Assembly (NCBI GenBank): GCA_946406115.1
Contig: OX291561.1
Coordinates: forward strand, 4,828,273-4,892,272
Direction of reading: 5' to 3'
DNA: 64,000 nucleotides
Origin: Apoda limacodes
Lineage: Eukaryota > Arthropoda > Insecta > Lepidoptera > Limacodidae
The first letter of the stretch is position 1, and each line of letters opens with the position of its first letter. Both the position numbers and the translations under genes were made by a program. Shown in pieces: positions 31,056-41,192 of the stretch. Below the pieces are notes generated by a model that worked only from the letters and a program-made list of their open reading frames with translations, made no database searches and had not been told where the DNA came from.

Positions 31056-31255
31056 TTAGGTATGATAACCTACAAATTCAAGTGACGCATTGGGTAGCTC
31101 AACAACATTGTATTTAAAGTTTTTTCTTTTACGAAAAGCTAACTTAAATACACAGTTTTTAAAAGTTTCATCATTAAAATTAATTACATCATCATCCGAA
31201 TCACACAAGAAATACTTTTTTGCCAAAGTTTGCAACAATAAATAGTAGCACGTTT
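31056..31255 (-). pseudogene. N-terminal part of the unclassified transposon protein
   Basis: Open from 31238 to 31056, with acceptable reading upstream to about 31255. It encodes 'LAKKYFLCDSDDDVINFNDE', a basic segment 'LAFRKRKNFKYNVVELPNAS', then 'LEFVGYHT'. Across the hAT insertion the frame continues 'MCYKKSD', completing a 'YHxxCYKxF'-like motif seen in Cys/His-containing N-termini of uncharacterised transposon proteins. Truncated here by the hAT insertion. Confidence 0.6.
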
Positions 31256-31291
31256 TTTCAATTGTCAGTACGTACCTTGTCGCTAGACAAT

Positions 31292-31421
31292 CTACTCAAA
31301 ATGATACACAGCATATACGAGTCTATCGCTATCCTTTTAATTTTCAAGAACAAATAGCATGCGCACTCTCTTTCTTTAAATGAACGGATTTCAAACAGCT
31401 ACTATGCTGTGTCCTCTTCTA
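31292..31421 (-). repeat. Right TIR of the unclassified transposon
   Basis: 130-bp inverted partner of 28763-28893. Its outer end overlaps the last codons of the possible exon at 31425-31540, whose reading runs into the TIR and stops. Confidence 0.92.
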
Positions 31422-31424
31422 CTA

Positions 31425-31540
31425 TTATTTTATTCTCGAACGTGCAAGAAAATTCCACTTGACCAGCTACATCGGACACTGGCAAAACTCCTATATCGAC
31501 GTCAGTACCTTCTTCTACGTCAGTACCTTCTTCTAAAGTC
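31425..31540 (-). CDS. Possible exon of an unrecognised gene (exon epsilon)
   Basis: Acceptor '...cacatattAG' (31542-31541). The open phase encodes 'TLEEGTDVEEGTDVDIGVLP' followed by VSDVAGQVEFSCTFEN; the first part is an acidic six-residue duplication (EEGTDV twice, an 18-bp tandem repeat in the DNA). It then runs into the right TIR and stops within 10 codons, so it seems to be interrupted by the transposon. Same strand and same entry phase as the exon at 27854-27951. Confidence 0.38.
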
Positions 31541-31639
31541 CTAATATGTGAAAAGAAATTTTGAAAATAGTGTCCCAAAAATATGACAGTGGGGAGGAAT
31601 AGGTTAAGATGTTAAAATCTCAGGCCTCACACTTTACCG

Positions 31640-31925
31640 ATTTTTATATTTGTAGTTTTATTTTACTAATTATTTTTGTAGTTGCACATTTTTCACTGCA
31701 AGTTTGAAGCTTGCATGTATTCTGTTTATACGATAGAGCAAAATCAATGAAAATATATTTAATTTATAGGGACCCCCATGAATTTTTACTTATTATTTGC
31801 TAGATAATCTCCTATTGTAATAATCTGTGAAAATGTGAAAATTTAGATCTCTTGAATGGCTAGACAAACAGACAGCATAGGCTTGGTAATAGGGCTCCGT
31901 TGGCACGCTTTGGGTGAGGAATTCT
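31640..31925. repeat. Degenerate interspersed repeat end
   Basis: 'tggctagacaaacagacagc', 'ggtaatagggctccgttggc' and 'ttgggtgagg' in order resemble the 'cagacagacagcg...ggtcccgtt...gggtacggaac' tail I recall from abundant lepidopteran repeats. Non-coding. Confidence 0.5.
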
Positions 31926-31929
31926 AAGA

Positions 31930-32590
31930 ATTTTCTTATGTTATTACCTTTAATTTAATGTTAATCCTATAAACTAGGAAACTTACTATTTTATTTGTTA
32001 AGACACAGACAAAACATTAATTTTATTTGTTCAGTCGCCTTTGATAAATCTGACAATGTCGAGATTGTCATTGCTTCACGACAAATGTATGTCATATGTG
32101 ATGGATGACATAAGGTAGTCAAGTGCGCTCAACCCCAGTCTCGACTAGCATGAACCTCATTATTGCTCTGTCTGAACAGTTTTGATGGTAAACTGTATGA
32201 ATTAAATGAATGTTTGCCTGTGGTTTAAATATGCATTCATATATATAAATTACATATAAGGAATATACATTATAAGCTTACATAAAGCTGGGTCTGCAGG
32301 ACTTCTTAAGGTAGCCAGCTGGTGTTTGGCTACGGTTGTTGAAGTAGGTAGGTTTGGTATCTGTAATGCATTGAGTTTTTTATTTTATTTTCTGAACTCA
32401 GCATATTTTATAAATAGGCCGTAGAATATTGCACTAAGAAGTTTTTCATATTAATAAACAATTATTGTGTTTTTTAATTGAACTATATTAAAAGGGCCTT
32501 ATTTCAATATTTATATAAAAAAACACAATTTCCAATTTAGACATTAGTTTTAAAACAATATGGCAATATTCATATATACCCTATAACTCT
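31930..32590. other. Spacer, nothing recognised
   Basis: AT-rich, no supported ORF, no evident repeat structure. Confidence 0.6.
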
Positions 32591-32599
32591 ATTTAGCAC

Positions 32600-33000
32600 C
32601 GCAATACACTTTACTTTTAAAAGTAGTCGGAAATTAGCTGCCTTTTACACGAACTTCACGCGGTACTCTATCAACTGAAATGAAACTCCACCAAGAGCCT
32701 AGCTCTTACGGAGTCGCAGTAAGTCGAGGAAACTTTTCTGTGTTAGCATCAAAACTCCACTTGAAACAATTTCCTGCGCTCTTACGCACGAATCCGACTG
32801 GTTCCATAACGGAAGGCACATTGATGGTATCATTCATAAGGCCGTGGCAGATTATCTGCCAGCACTTCCACGACGTGAGAGCCCATAAAACCCATGCTGA
32901 TGAACAAAACTACCACACAGGCATTTATGTGTATGGCAAACTGCGGCTTCAATACTTATTAGCAAAGTTTTCCTGTTCAAACAGTTAGGGTAGAAAGGAG
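32600..33000 (-). pseudogene. Fragment of a restriction-like-endonuclease retrotransposon (C-terminal)
   Basis: On the - strand, near 32945-32870, the reading 'CLCGSFVHQHGFYGLSRRGS' matches the Cys/His knuckle of the retrotransposon at 35-38 kb ('CQCGVAVDQRGHHGLSC'). A frame-shifted stretch reading 'VPSVMEPVGFVRK' corresponds to its 'AVLEPNGLLRDDG'. The rest, including any PD...D nuclease core, is not recognisable. I read this as a worn copy of a related but different family. An open + strand frame over the same bases (32680-32988) is probably a shadow. Confidence 0.5.
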
Positions 33001-33238
33001 TAATGGGGATCACTTAAGCAAGAATTAAAATAAAAAAATAAAATTAAACGAAATCTTTATTGCAACCGCCTCATAACAAAATCTACTTAATTGACTATTA
33101 TTTGAGATCAATAATCGTCACATTACTAATCATCTTTGGCAAATATGAAAGTTACAAAAATTAACTTTTTTGACTCCCATTGCACAGAGGTATGGGCTAT
33201 TGTGGTCACCTTGCGGGTAATGGGGATAATACAAAAAT

Positions 33239-34897
33239 CTAACACAAATCGCAAACATAGCCCTTGGCAGACTTCCACCCAGTACAATCTGCGTGAGCCC
33301 ATAAACGACATGAGGTACACCTGTACCAAACCTCATTATTTCGGCTAAATTCGTCGCAGATTAAGCACCTATTTCCTGTGTCGTCAGCATCATCTAGCTC
33401 ATCATCTTGGCATAAATCGTCAGTTCCTGTGTCTGATACAGTGGTATCGTTTTATTCCTGGAGAACCTTCCTCTTTACTCTTTCGGTCTCCTTCTTCGGC
33501 AGTTTAGTATTTTTTCCTTGGCCCTTACCTTTTTTCTCATCTTTAGCTGGGCAGACGGTTTTTTTTTCTTTCCCTTTAGCTTTGGCTGAGCAGACGATTT
33601 TTTTTTTGTTTTCTTTTTCTATCAGGTTTTCTTTAATTGGGGTAGACGTTAAAATCGTTGCATGCTGCTTCTTACGGCTTTGTCTAGTATTATGGGTTTT
33701 AGTTTTCTCTGGCAACTTAATTAATTTGGACACAATATCAAGACTACAGACTGGTGGATTAACTTGCTTTGATGTGACAAGGACTGGTGAATATACTGGA
33801 TCAGGTGCTGGTAAAATACTCTCCACAGATGAGCTGGGTCCTGGATCTGGACAATCAACTGCGCTAGAAGTTCTTGGTGGCGTCGGTGGAAGGGGTGAAT
33901 CAACTTGCATTGATGTGCTCGGTACAGGAGAGCGTTCTTGACCTTGTGCTGGGTAATTAATTGCAACTGATTCATCAACATTTTGAATGGCAGTAGTTTC
34001 CGATTGGAGCAATACAGCTGGTAGAAAATCTTCTTCACAAAATACATCGGGATTCATTGGATAAATACCAGTTGCTCTAAATCCTGAATCTCCTTTACTA
34101 ATGGACGCAACGCTATTAAATGCTTTCCGCAATAAGGATGCTACTTCGTAAGGAGTGATCTTCTCTGCCAGGTGACTTTTCATGTATAAGTCACACTCCT
34201 TTTTGTATGCCCCTTTAAGTGGTCCAAAAAACGAAACGTCAAGAGGTTGCATTTTGTGAGACGTATGCGGAGGCAAGGAGAGCATATGGATGTGATTTAT
34301 TTTGCAAAATTCATAGATACGGAGCGAAATGTGACTTGCATGATTGTCCAGTATCAGAAGAACTGGTTCTTCGGCAGAAGGTCTAGCGTGATGCTTAAAG
34401 TGCGAGAGCCATTCAAAAAAGAGGTGCTCATTAATCCAGCCGTTGTATGAGCACTTGTAAAGAGCCCCTGCTGGCCCATCCTTCTCGAGAAGTGGATTCA
34501 GTCTTTTCCGTGGAAAAATAAACATCGGTGGGATGAATCCACCGGCAGCGTTCATTGCACACATTAACGAGATATTCTTTCCTCGCTCCCAGCTTGTGAT
34601 TGAACCCAAAAATCGCTGCACTTCTGTTTTATTGAATGTAGTGATCCGATTTATGCTGGTGGCTTCTGGTTTTCTGACTAATAAATCATTTCTGGCCATA
34701 AAAGATACTAACCAGTCACGACCAGCCATTTTCGAAGACTGATTAAAGTTGTGTTTTAGGTTCAAGTTTTCAGCATATTCAAACGCCACTTTTCTTATTT
34801 CTGTACCTGTGCATCCATAAAAAAATATTCGCCATCTTCTTAATCTAGTCAGCCAATTGTTTTTCTTGATCAGCGCTGAACACAGTGAGTCGCCCAA
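33239..34897 (-). pseudogene. pogo-like DDE transposase with C-terminal PHD-like zinc finger
   Basis: Open for 481 codons (34897-33452): CENP-B-type DNA-binding half ('RDWLVSFMARNDLLVRKPEA'), then the DDE_1 core with 'VLLILDNHASH' (second Asp) and 'PHTSHKMQPLDVSFFGPLK' (third Asp). The segment holding the first Asp (the usual DET-G block) is missing: 'KTEVQRFL' passes directly to 'GSITSWERGKNISLMCAMNA', an in-frame deletion of about 40 residues. A Pro/Ser then Lys-rich tail follows. A TAA at 33452 is followed in the same frame by 'CLICDEFSRNNEVWYRCTSC' and 'WAHADCTGW...YVCDLC', a PHD-like finger ending at 33239. Confidence 0.88.
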
Positions 34898-35064
34898 GAC
34901 GTGGTGTTAAGTTGTTTTTATTATTATATCTTTTTTGTAGACTCGAAAATGGAATATTCGAGCTGGACCCTATTGCTAAACTGAACTGTATGTAGCTGAG
35001 CCAGCACGGCTGTCAGCACTTCTACTTACTAGCTAGGGGCAGCTACACAGCCCCCCGCGGAAGA

Positions 35065-36699
35065 CTAAACTTCGGGTTTTAGCCTTTGAGCAAAATAAAG
35101 GCCAGCATTTTGGTCACGAGAAGCTTCAACCAGACGTAAAGATAAAGATCGAAAAATTTTTTTGGCACTTTTCCCCCACGGTCCTAAGGTTTCGACCCCA
35201 AAAGGCTCAAATGCATACCCACTGTCGAGAGTAGTGTATTTCCGCCTTTTGATGACTTCTGCAGAGTCCGCCGCCGCACCAGCTCTACTCTGTGTTCCTT
35301 GAAGATGTGACGGTGCCAGGGTGTCGACGCAAGTAGCATCCCATACTACGGGCCGCCCCATCCTCCACGGAATCAGAGTCATGCCGTCTGGTCTCTTACC
35401 ATCGTCCCGTAAAAGCCCGTTTGGTTCAAGAACAGCCGCGCAATTGGCAGAGACAAGAGCTCGGCGTATTATGTCATTAAGGCTGGCATGGCGGGAAAAC
35501 CTGCCCGCACTCTTTGTGCAAGAAAGGCCGTGATGACCACGCTGGTCGACAGCAACACCACACTGGCAACGGTGTGGAGCACAACATGGTGTACCCAAGC
35601 GGAGGGAGGTCGCAATTCTGAAAGTGGAAGAATCCAGGAGGGTCCCTAATTTTGGTGAAGGAAGGACCTGCAACCACAAACCCGATTCCCACTCGGCAAC
35701 AGCTAGTAAACGGGCACGATCTGTGGAGTTCAAGCACGTATTAAGGAGTTGCTTCCGCACTTGTTCGCAGATCGACCCATCCCACAACCGCTGTGAAAAA
35801 TGATTTTTTGGAAAATCGGTATCTGGGCATGTTACAGTCCATGTATTCTTGGCTTCGTTCATGAAAGATATTTCAACAATTTCCGGAATATTTGAAAGAA
35901 TTTTGTTAATTAAATTTTGATTACTATGAACAGAGGAAAGGAAAGCAGGGAGAGCAACACCTGAAATTGAACGGATACCTAAACCTCCAAATCGCACTGG
36001 CAGAGAAGCCTGTAACCATTCTCGATGATTTAAATTTACATTCAACATAGAAATCAAAGTATTTTTAATGATGTTGTCCAAACTCTGAACAAGGTTGGTA
36101 TGTTTCCAGAGTTGACAACATCTAACAAGATATGTGAATTTAGGTATAAAAAGACAGAAACGTATAATTGTGAATGCCATGTGAGTATTGATTTTTGCTA
36201 AGCGATTTGAAACCTGCAAAAAGCTTTGAATTTTTTCCTCAAAAAATGAAGGAAAAAATTCGTCAAATATAGGCGAACCTAACAAAGAAAGATTACTATT
36301 GTCGACTATTTTGATATGAGGGGCTAATAAGTTAAATTTTTGTATTACCAAATCCTTATCCGGGTACAAAACTGGAAAAAAAAGTTCACATTTTGAAAAA
36401 TTTAAATTGAGACCAATAGAGCGAAATTCAGAGATCAAAAGGGCAAGGTCATCATATAAAGTATTTGAGTCACCACCCAATGTTCCATCATCCAAATACC
36501 AAACATTAAGTTTGGATTTCAAACGTTGTATGATGGGATGAATGGCCAAACTAAAAATGGCAGGGCCCAGAGGGTCACCCTGTTGACAACCTACGGCGGA
36601 AGTAATTTCATTTCCATTGTAAGTCAACTTTGAAGAAGAACCATAACATTGCCAAAGAAAACCATATAATTTTGGAATTTTTTCTTTAGTTTGTGTCAA
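35065..36699 (-). pseudogene. RLE retrotransposon protein, C-terminal part (RT palm/thumb, RLE nuclease)
   Basis: 544 codons continuing from the frameshift. RT block B is 'SAVGCQQGDPLGPAIFSLAI'. Block C is 'VWYLDDGTLGGDS' with both catalytic Asp residues intact. The thumb follows. A Cys/His knuckle 'CCAPHRCQCGVAVDQRGHHG' + LSC is near residue 385, then 'RFSRHASLNDIIRRALVSA' and the restriction-like nuclease signature 'KRPDGMTLIPW' plus 'RPVVWDATCVDTLAPSH' (PD-x15-D). The end is 'AGLYFAQRLKPEV'. No internal stop. Product would do target-primed reverse transcription in the nucleus. Confidence 0.87.
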
Positions 36700-37903
36700 A
36701 AGAGCACCCCTCTACTGAATTAAAGGCATTCTTTACGTCAACCTTCAAGAGCATATTTCCACATTTTTGATTCAAAAAGGTTCTGACGGAATGGACGGCA
36801 GCTTCACAACCACCTCGCGATCCAAAACCTAACTGTAGAGGCTGAAAAATATTTGCCAAAACCAGCGATATCTTTTTACAACATAATTTGGCGGCGAGGC
36901 GACGATAGGTCATACCAACAGCGATTGGCCTAATACCTCCATCTTTCTTCTTTAAGGCGCATAAATTAGCACCATATAAAATATCCGTGATAGTATCATT
37001 AACTCGGCCCGACAACATTAAATTTATTAGAGCTGTCAAATCCCTCAAAAGTGCCTCCCCGGATTCTCCACTTGCACCACATAATAAATCCTTTAAATGC
37101 TGTGGTGTTAATGAATCTAAACCTCCAGCAGACCCACTTTGAAAAGACCCGATGGCTGCTGAAACTTCTAATTCTGTCACCTCAATGGAGTCGTTATTAT
37201 CTACCGGTGCTTCAGGAAGTGATAAATCTACCGCTGAAGCCGGGTGTTTTTCCTTCAAAATAGATAAGGTTTCAGGATTCGATGGTGCGATTGTGTCACT
37301 GGAAAAGAGAATACGTGCTGCTCCTTTAATATCACCATCACTAATTTTGCTTTCTACAAGTTTGAAAGTGGCAGACTCCGTAGACTTTCTGAATTTATAA
37401 ATTTGATTTAAGTCTGAATTATTTAAAGGCACAAAAGAGTGCTCTTCCAAAGTACTATATTTCACGCAGTTTTCCTTTATTCTCGTTGTTAAAGATTTTT
37501 TATTATTAGGATCCGGACTAACGTGGAGCACGGTATACGGAAATGACAACAAAAACTCCCAGGAACGTACAGTGTTAAAACATATCACAGCCTTAATGGC
37601 ATGGGACAAGGCTGCTGCGACAGATAGGCGAGCACCTCTAGGAATACGCTTTACAACTGGTTTATGTAATTTATAGTATGTCAGAGTTTGCCAAAAAGGT
37701 TGGTTTGAGCAGTCATTATTAAAGCCTAAATTGGAAATAGAAGTAGATAACACGGATTTATGACACTTACTTTTATGAATTTTGAATCCTCTTAATCCTC
37801 TAAAATAACGTTCCTGGGAACATTCTGGGCAACGCACAAGATTTTCCTGTGACACAATCCCTTGACTAAATTCATTTTCGCCCGCTTGAGCACACAGTGA
37901 CAT
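36686..37903 (-). pseudogene. RLE retrotransposon protein, N-terminal part (zinc finger, RT start)
   Basis: 405 codons from ATG at 37903. A C2H2 finger is at residues ~24-47: 'VRCPECSQERYFRGLRGFKI' followed by HKSKCH. Then comes a long linker, and from about residue 240 RT fingers: 'SFQSGSAGGLDSLTPQHLKD', 'KKKDGGIRPIAVGMTYRRLA' and 'LQLGFGSRGGCEAAVHSVR'. The palm's first Asp is in 'LLKVDVKNAFNSVE'. At that point (about 36700) an extra G in a GGGG run shifts the frame and a stop follows ten codons later; the other frame continues the protein without loss. Confidence 0.85.
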
Positions 37904-38059
37904 TAAAAATACTTATAAATAAAAATGAAAATAAAATAAATAAATATATGTAACTTATTATATAAAAATATCCTTTATAACTGTTTCTTTGACACTGGCA
38001 TTGAAATTTTTGAGTCTTGATTTTGGTTGAGTAAATTTTAAGATATTCTGTAGAAACTC

Positions 38060-38530
38060 CGAACAGCAAATTTTGTAGTAGAGGCGACACACCAAATCCT
38101 CAGAGCACAGATTGTTTCATTGAGTGAATGCTAAATAAGTAACTTGTAGAAAGTCCAAGCAGTACTTGAATGTAAATTTGTTTGAAGAAGCAACACAAAA
38201 CAATGACACGATTGTTTTCTTGCATTAATTTAAAATTATCTTGTTTAAACTTCTAGTATTTAATTATGTTGCATAAGCTACATAAAGCGTAAAAACACTG
38301 ATTTTCTAGATTATATTCACAGCGAATTTTGATATAAAAACGACTGCAGAGACAAAATAAATGTTGAAAGCATGATTTCTGAAATTATTTTGTTTAAACT
38401 CCTAGTATTGAATTTTGTTTCATAGGCGACACAAAGCGTAAAAAACACTGATTCCCTCAAGTATATTCACGGCGAATTTTGATGTAGAAACGACTGCAGA
38501 GACGAAAAAAGTGTTAAAAACACTGATTTA
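38060..38530. repeat. Degenerate tandem repeats in the 5' region of the RLE retrotransposon
   Basis: The two best copies share 'ttgtttaaac' at 38241 and 38390 (period 149 bp), then 'aaagcgtaaaaa', 'acactgatt', 'cgaattttgat' and 'acgactgcagagac'. Two weaker units lie at about 38063 and 38160. They sit directly upstream of the start codon at 37903 and could form its promoter or 5' UTR. Confidence 0.8.
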
Positions 38531-38539
38531 TATATCAGT

Positions 38540-40225
38540 GACTGCGATATTTTTCGTTGCCATAACAACGACAATATTCAAATGAAATGAAAAGATGCAA
38601 AAAATATATCAACTGATATTTCACTAGAAAGAATCCAATAACTTTGTCCACACTTGTAGTATCACAATACAATATATTTTCAACAATTTTTATACTTTTA
38701 TAAGGAAATAAATAAAATATATGCACAAAAATGAATTTAAAACATAAATGACAGCTATTTGTTTACAGTCCCAGTTTTTTTTTATTTTTTTTATTTTTTT
38801 TATTACAGTGTATACAACCCATTTCGTTGAAGCAATTATATATTCATCAGAACCTAAGTACTTTAAGTCCAACTGTTAAATCAATGTCTACTTAAGCTGA
38901 AAAATTTGATAGATTAGTCCAGAGGGATGATACTTTTAGAACCGTTTTCTCTTAACATGAATATAAAAATAATGAAAAAGCTATACATTTCTTTACAGGA
39001 TTAAAATCATTGGCAAAATGCAGCTTCTGTTTATTAACTTAGGAAATTGTGACAATTTAAATTATTTTTATGGTGACTCAAAGAAGTTAGATACTTTAGA
39101 CCATTTTTACCATAATAATACTCCGAAGACATAAAGCCTTTAAAGAAATATCTATGATGTATCTTCCATTATATAATATAATATAAAATAATATAATGTA
39201 ATATAATATTCCATAATTATTCCAATTAAGCAGGTGTCCAACATATTTATAAATTTTGTTTAATGTCTTTGCAGTGAAAGCAACTAGATTTATGGTTAAA
39301 TAGAGAAATGGTTACAACATATATGCCTTTAGGTTTTCATGACAAATATCGACAGACACAACTGTACTAGATGCTACTAAGTGTCCCATCAAAAAGCCAG
39401 GGCTTCCGTTAGCTCAGCAAGTAACATTTTCAACATATAAAAAGAGAAATACAGTTTAAACACTCATCGCAATTTATTTGTAGTTTGTGTGTCACAACCT
39501 TTTTTCGTAGAAACAGCTTAAGGTAACAAGTTGAAATCAAGGATCAGATGTAGATTTTTTTCATTCAAAATGGATTTGCCATATTCTTTGTAGTTCCCTG
39601 AATTTCACTTTGATGAACTTACTGAATTAATTATGTATGAAAAGAATTAATGCTGTTTAATCTTGATATTGGTAGGTCTCAAGTGCTATTAAAAAAAACA
39701 AGTTTCCAGTTAGTACCATAATACAAAGCTATTGCCCTTGGGGACCATTTTGAAACCTAAAGTCCCACTTTTTGACCAATTTTTAAAACTGAAAACAAAA
39801 ACCGATGGCCTAATCTTCAAACGGAAAGTGTGAGAATATTGAGTTTATAGTACTTGGTTTCGTTTCAGTTTCACACAAAGGGTAGTAGTTAAAAACAAAA
39901 GGCAGGTTTTATAATTCAATTAGTTTATTTATTATAATTGTATTTTAATGTTATATAAATGCTTTCACAAAAATGCAAATTTGTATGCATTATTGTAAAT
40001 ATTTATTTATTTGTAATATTTTATTTTATATAGACTTTACAGTATTCCAATTCGTCTATACAAAACCTTATAACTACATAACACTCGCTATAAACAATAA
40101 AAAGAAAAAAAAGAGAAACCGAAAAAGAAAGCACGTTAAAAAAAAAAATCAAATTATACGTATGAAAAAAGAATCGATAAAAAAAAGCAACAAATGGTAC
40201 ATACTTAAAATCTAATTAAAAGGCC
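38540..40225. other. AT-rich spacer without a supported gene
   Basis: No ORF with protein-like content; the longest, at 39973-40215, is Lys/Asn-rich low complexity. Phrases such as 'gatactttagaccattttta', 'gatacttttagaaccgtttt' and 'aacctaaagtcccacttttt' recur loosely at 38930, 39090 and 39755, which may point to an old repeat. Confidence 0.5.
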
Positions 40226-41192
40226 ATTTATTTATTATTATTTTTTTAAACTCACTAGGAGAACAGGTAAATAAGTCGAGTCCAGGATTTTGACTGACAA
40301 TACTATTAATTAGGAGCAGTGCTCGAGGAATTGGTGCCTACCATCCCAATGCGGTCCTACTCTCGGTCTCTGCGAACAGTCTGTGGCGACGGCGTACAGT
40401 ACTACACGTAGTTGTCAGGCACATGCAGACTGACTAACAACAAAATATGCTCGGTTGTCTTGTGCCCTCTAAATACATCGAACACGTACACTAAAATCGC
40501 CACCTGGCGACGCACCTCAACCGTATTATATCCGACCATTCCCAAAAAGAAACAAACTTGGGTAAATATAAGGATACCCTGTAAAATAACCGTACTGTTT
40601 CCAATACAGCCACCTAACAAACTTTTTTGGATTTTTTGCACCATAAGTACATATTTAGCCTCATGTGGATTCCAGACAATTGCATTTGATTCTAACTTAC
40701 TTCGGCAAATGAGTTGTAAACCGATCTTATGGCAACTAAGTTTTTGAATTGTTGAGATTGGCGCAATACAAACCCAGGTGCTCTATAAGCAGCGGCACAT
40801 ACTTTTTCAATGTGATATATAAACGTCATATAATCGCTCAACGTTACTCCAAGATCCCTAACCGAGCTTACTCTCGGATGAATAGTATTGTTTAATCTAT
40901 AGTCGCTTAATACTGGGCAGGTTGATCTTGTGAAAGAAACAGTATAGCATTTAGTTTCATTGAACATGAGTTTATTTTTCTCATCCCATTTTTGAATCCG
41001 ATCAATGTCCTGCTGTAACAGAGTGCAATCTGAAATGGCGAAATGGTATTAATTTCCATGAATAATTTCAGGTCGTCCGCAAACAACAAACAGCGAGCTG
41101 CATTGACTGTTTTGGGCAAGTCATTTATTAAAATTCAAAATTCTAAAGGTCCTTAATTACTCCCTTGACTTACTCCTGAATGAGTGAAGTAT

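Larger units (their letters stand above)
29748..31058 (-). mobile_element. hAT element, 1,311 bp, with 12-bp TIRs and perfect 8-bp TSD
   Basis: The ends are 'taacgtgaccat' and 'atggtcacgtta', perfect 12-bp inverted repeats. The flanking 8 bp GGTATGAT occur at 29740-29747 and 31059-31066, the size hAT transposases produce. The - strand codes for two transposase pieces. The element is too short to be autonomous and has lost the middle of its gene. Confidence 0.93.
28763..31421 (-). mobile_element. DNA transposon with ~130-bp TIRs, unclassified, interrupted by a hAT
   Basis: Terminal inverted repeats at 28763-28893 and 31292-31421 are about 90% identical over 130 bp, beginning 'tagaagaggacaca'. 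The - strand interior codes for an N-terminal piece (31238-31056) and a C-terminal piece (29641-29148) of a protein I cannot assign to a named superfamily. Taking out the hAT at 29748-31058 makes the N-terminal frame run on through the target site. No target duplication is obvious for the outer element. Its 2,659 bp are 1,311 bp of hAT, 8 bp of duplication and 1,340 bp of its own sequence, so it is a deletion derivative. Confidence 0.85.
35040..38530 (-). mobile_element. Non-LTR retrotransposon with restriction-like endonuclease
   Basis: A single - strand ORF2-like gene (37903-35065, one frameshift) with N-terminal zinc finger, RT and a C-terminal restriction-like nuclease, flanked upstream by a tandem-repeat 5' region (38060-38530). 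The 3' UTR is short (about 35064 to 34945). This layout, with no APE endonuclease, is that of R2/R4/NeSL/CRE/Hero/Utopia-type elements, which are often target-specific. Apart from the frameshift the coding region looks intact, so it is one of the youngest elements in the window. Confidence 0.82.

Noticed and set aside
32680..32988. 102-codon + strand frame
   Set aside because: The opposite strand reads as a retrotransposon knuckle region; this frame has no recognisable feature.
33378..33941. 187-codon + strand frame resembling a signal/membrane protein
   Set aside because: Antisense of the Lys/Pro/Ser-rich tail of the pogo transposase, which turns into Phe/Leu/Ser on the other strand.
39973..40215. 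80-codon Lys/Asn-rich frame
   Set aside because: Low-complexity A-rich sequence; overlaps the AT-rich end of the LINE 3' region.
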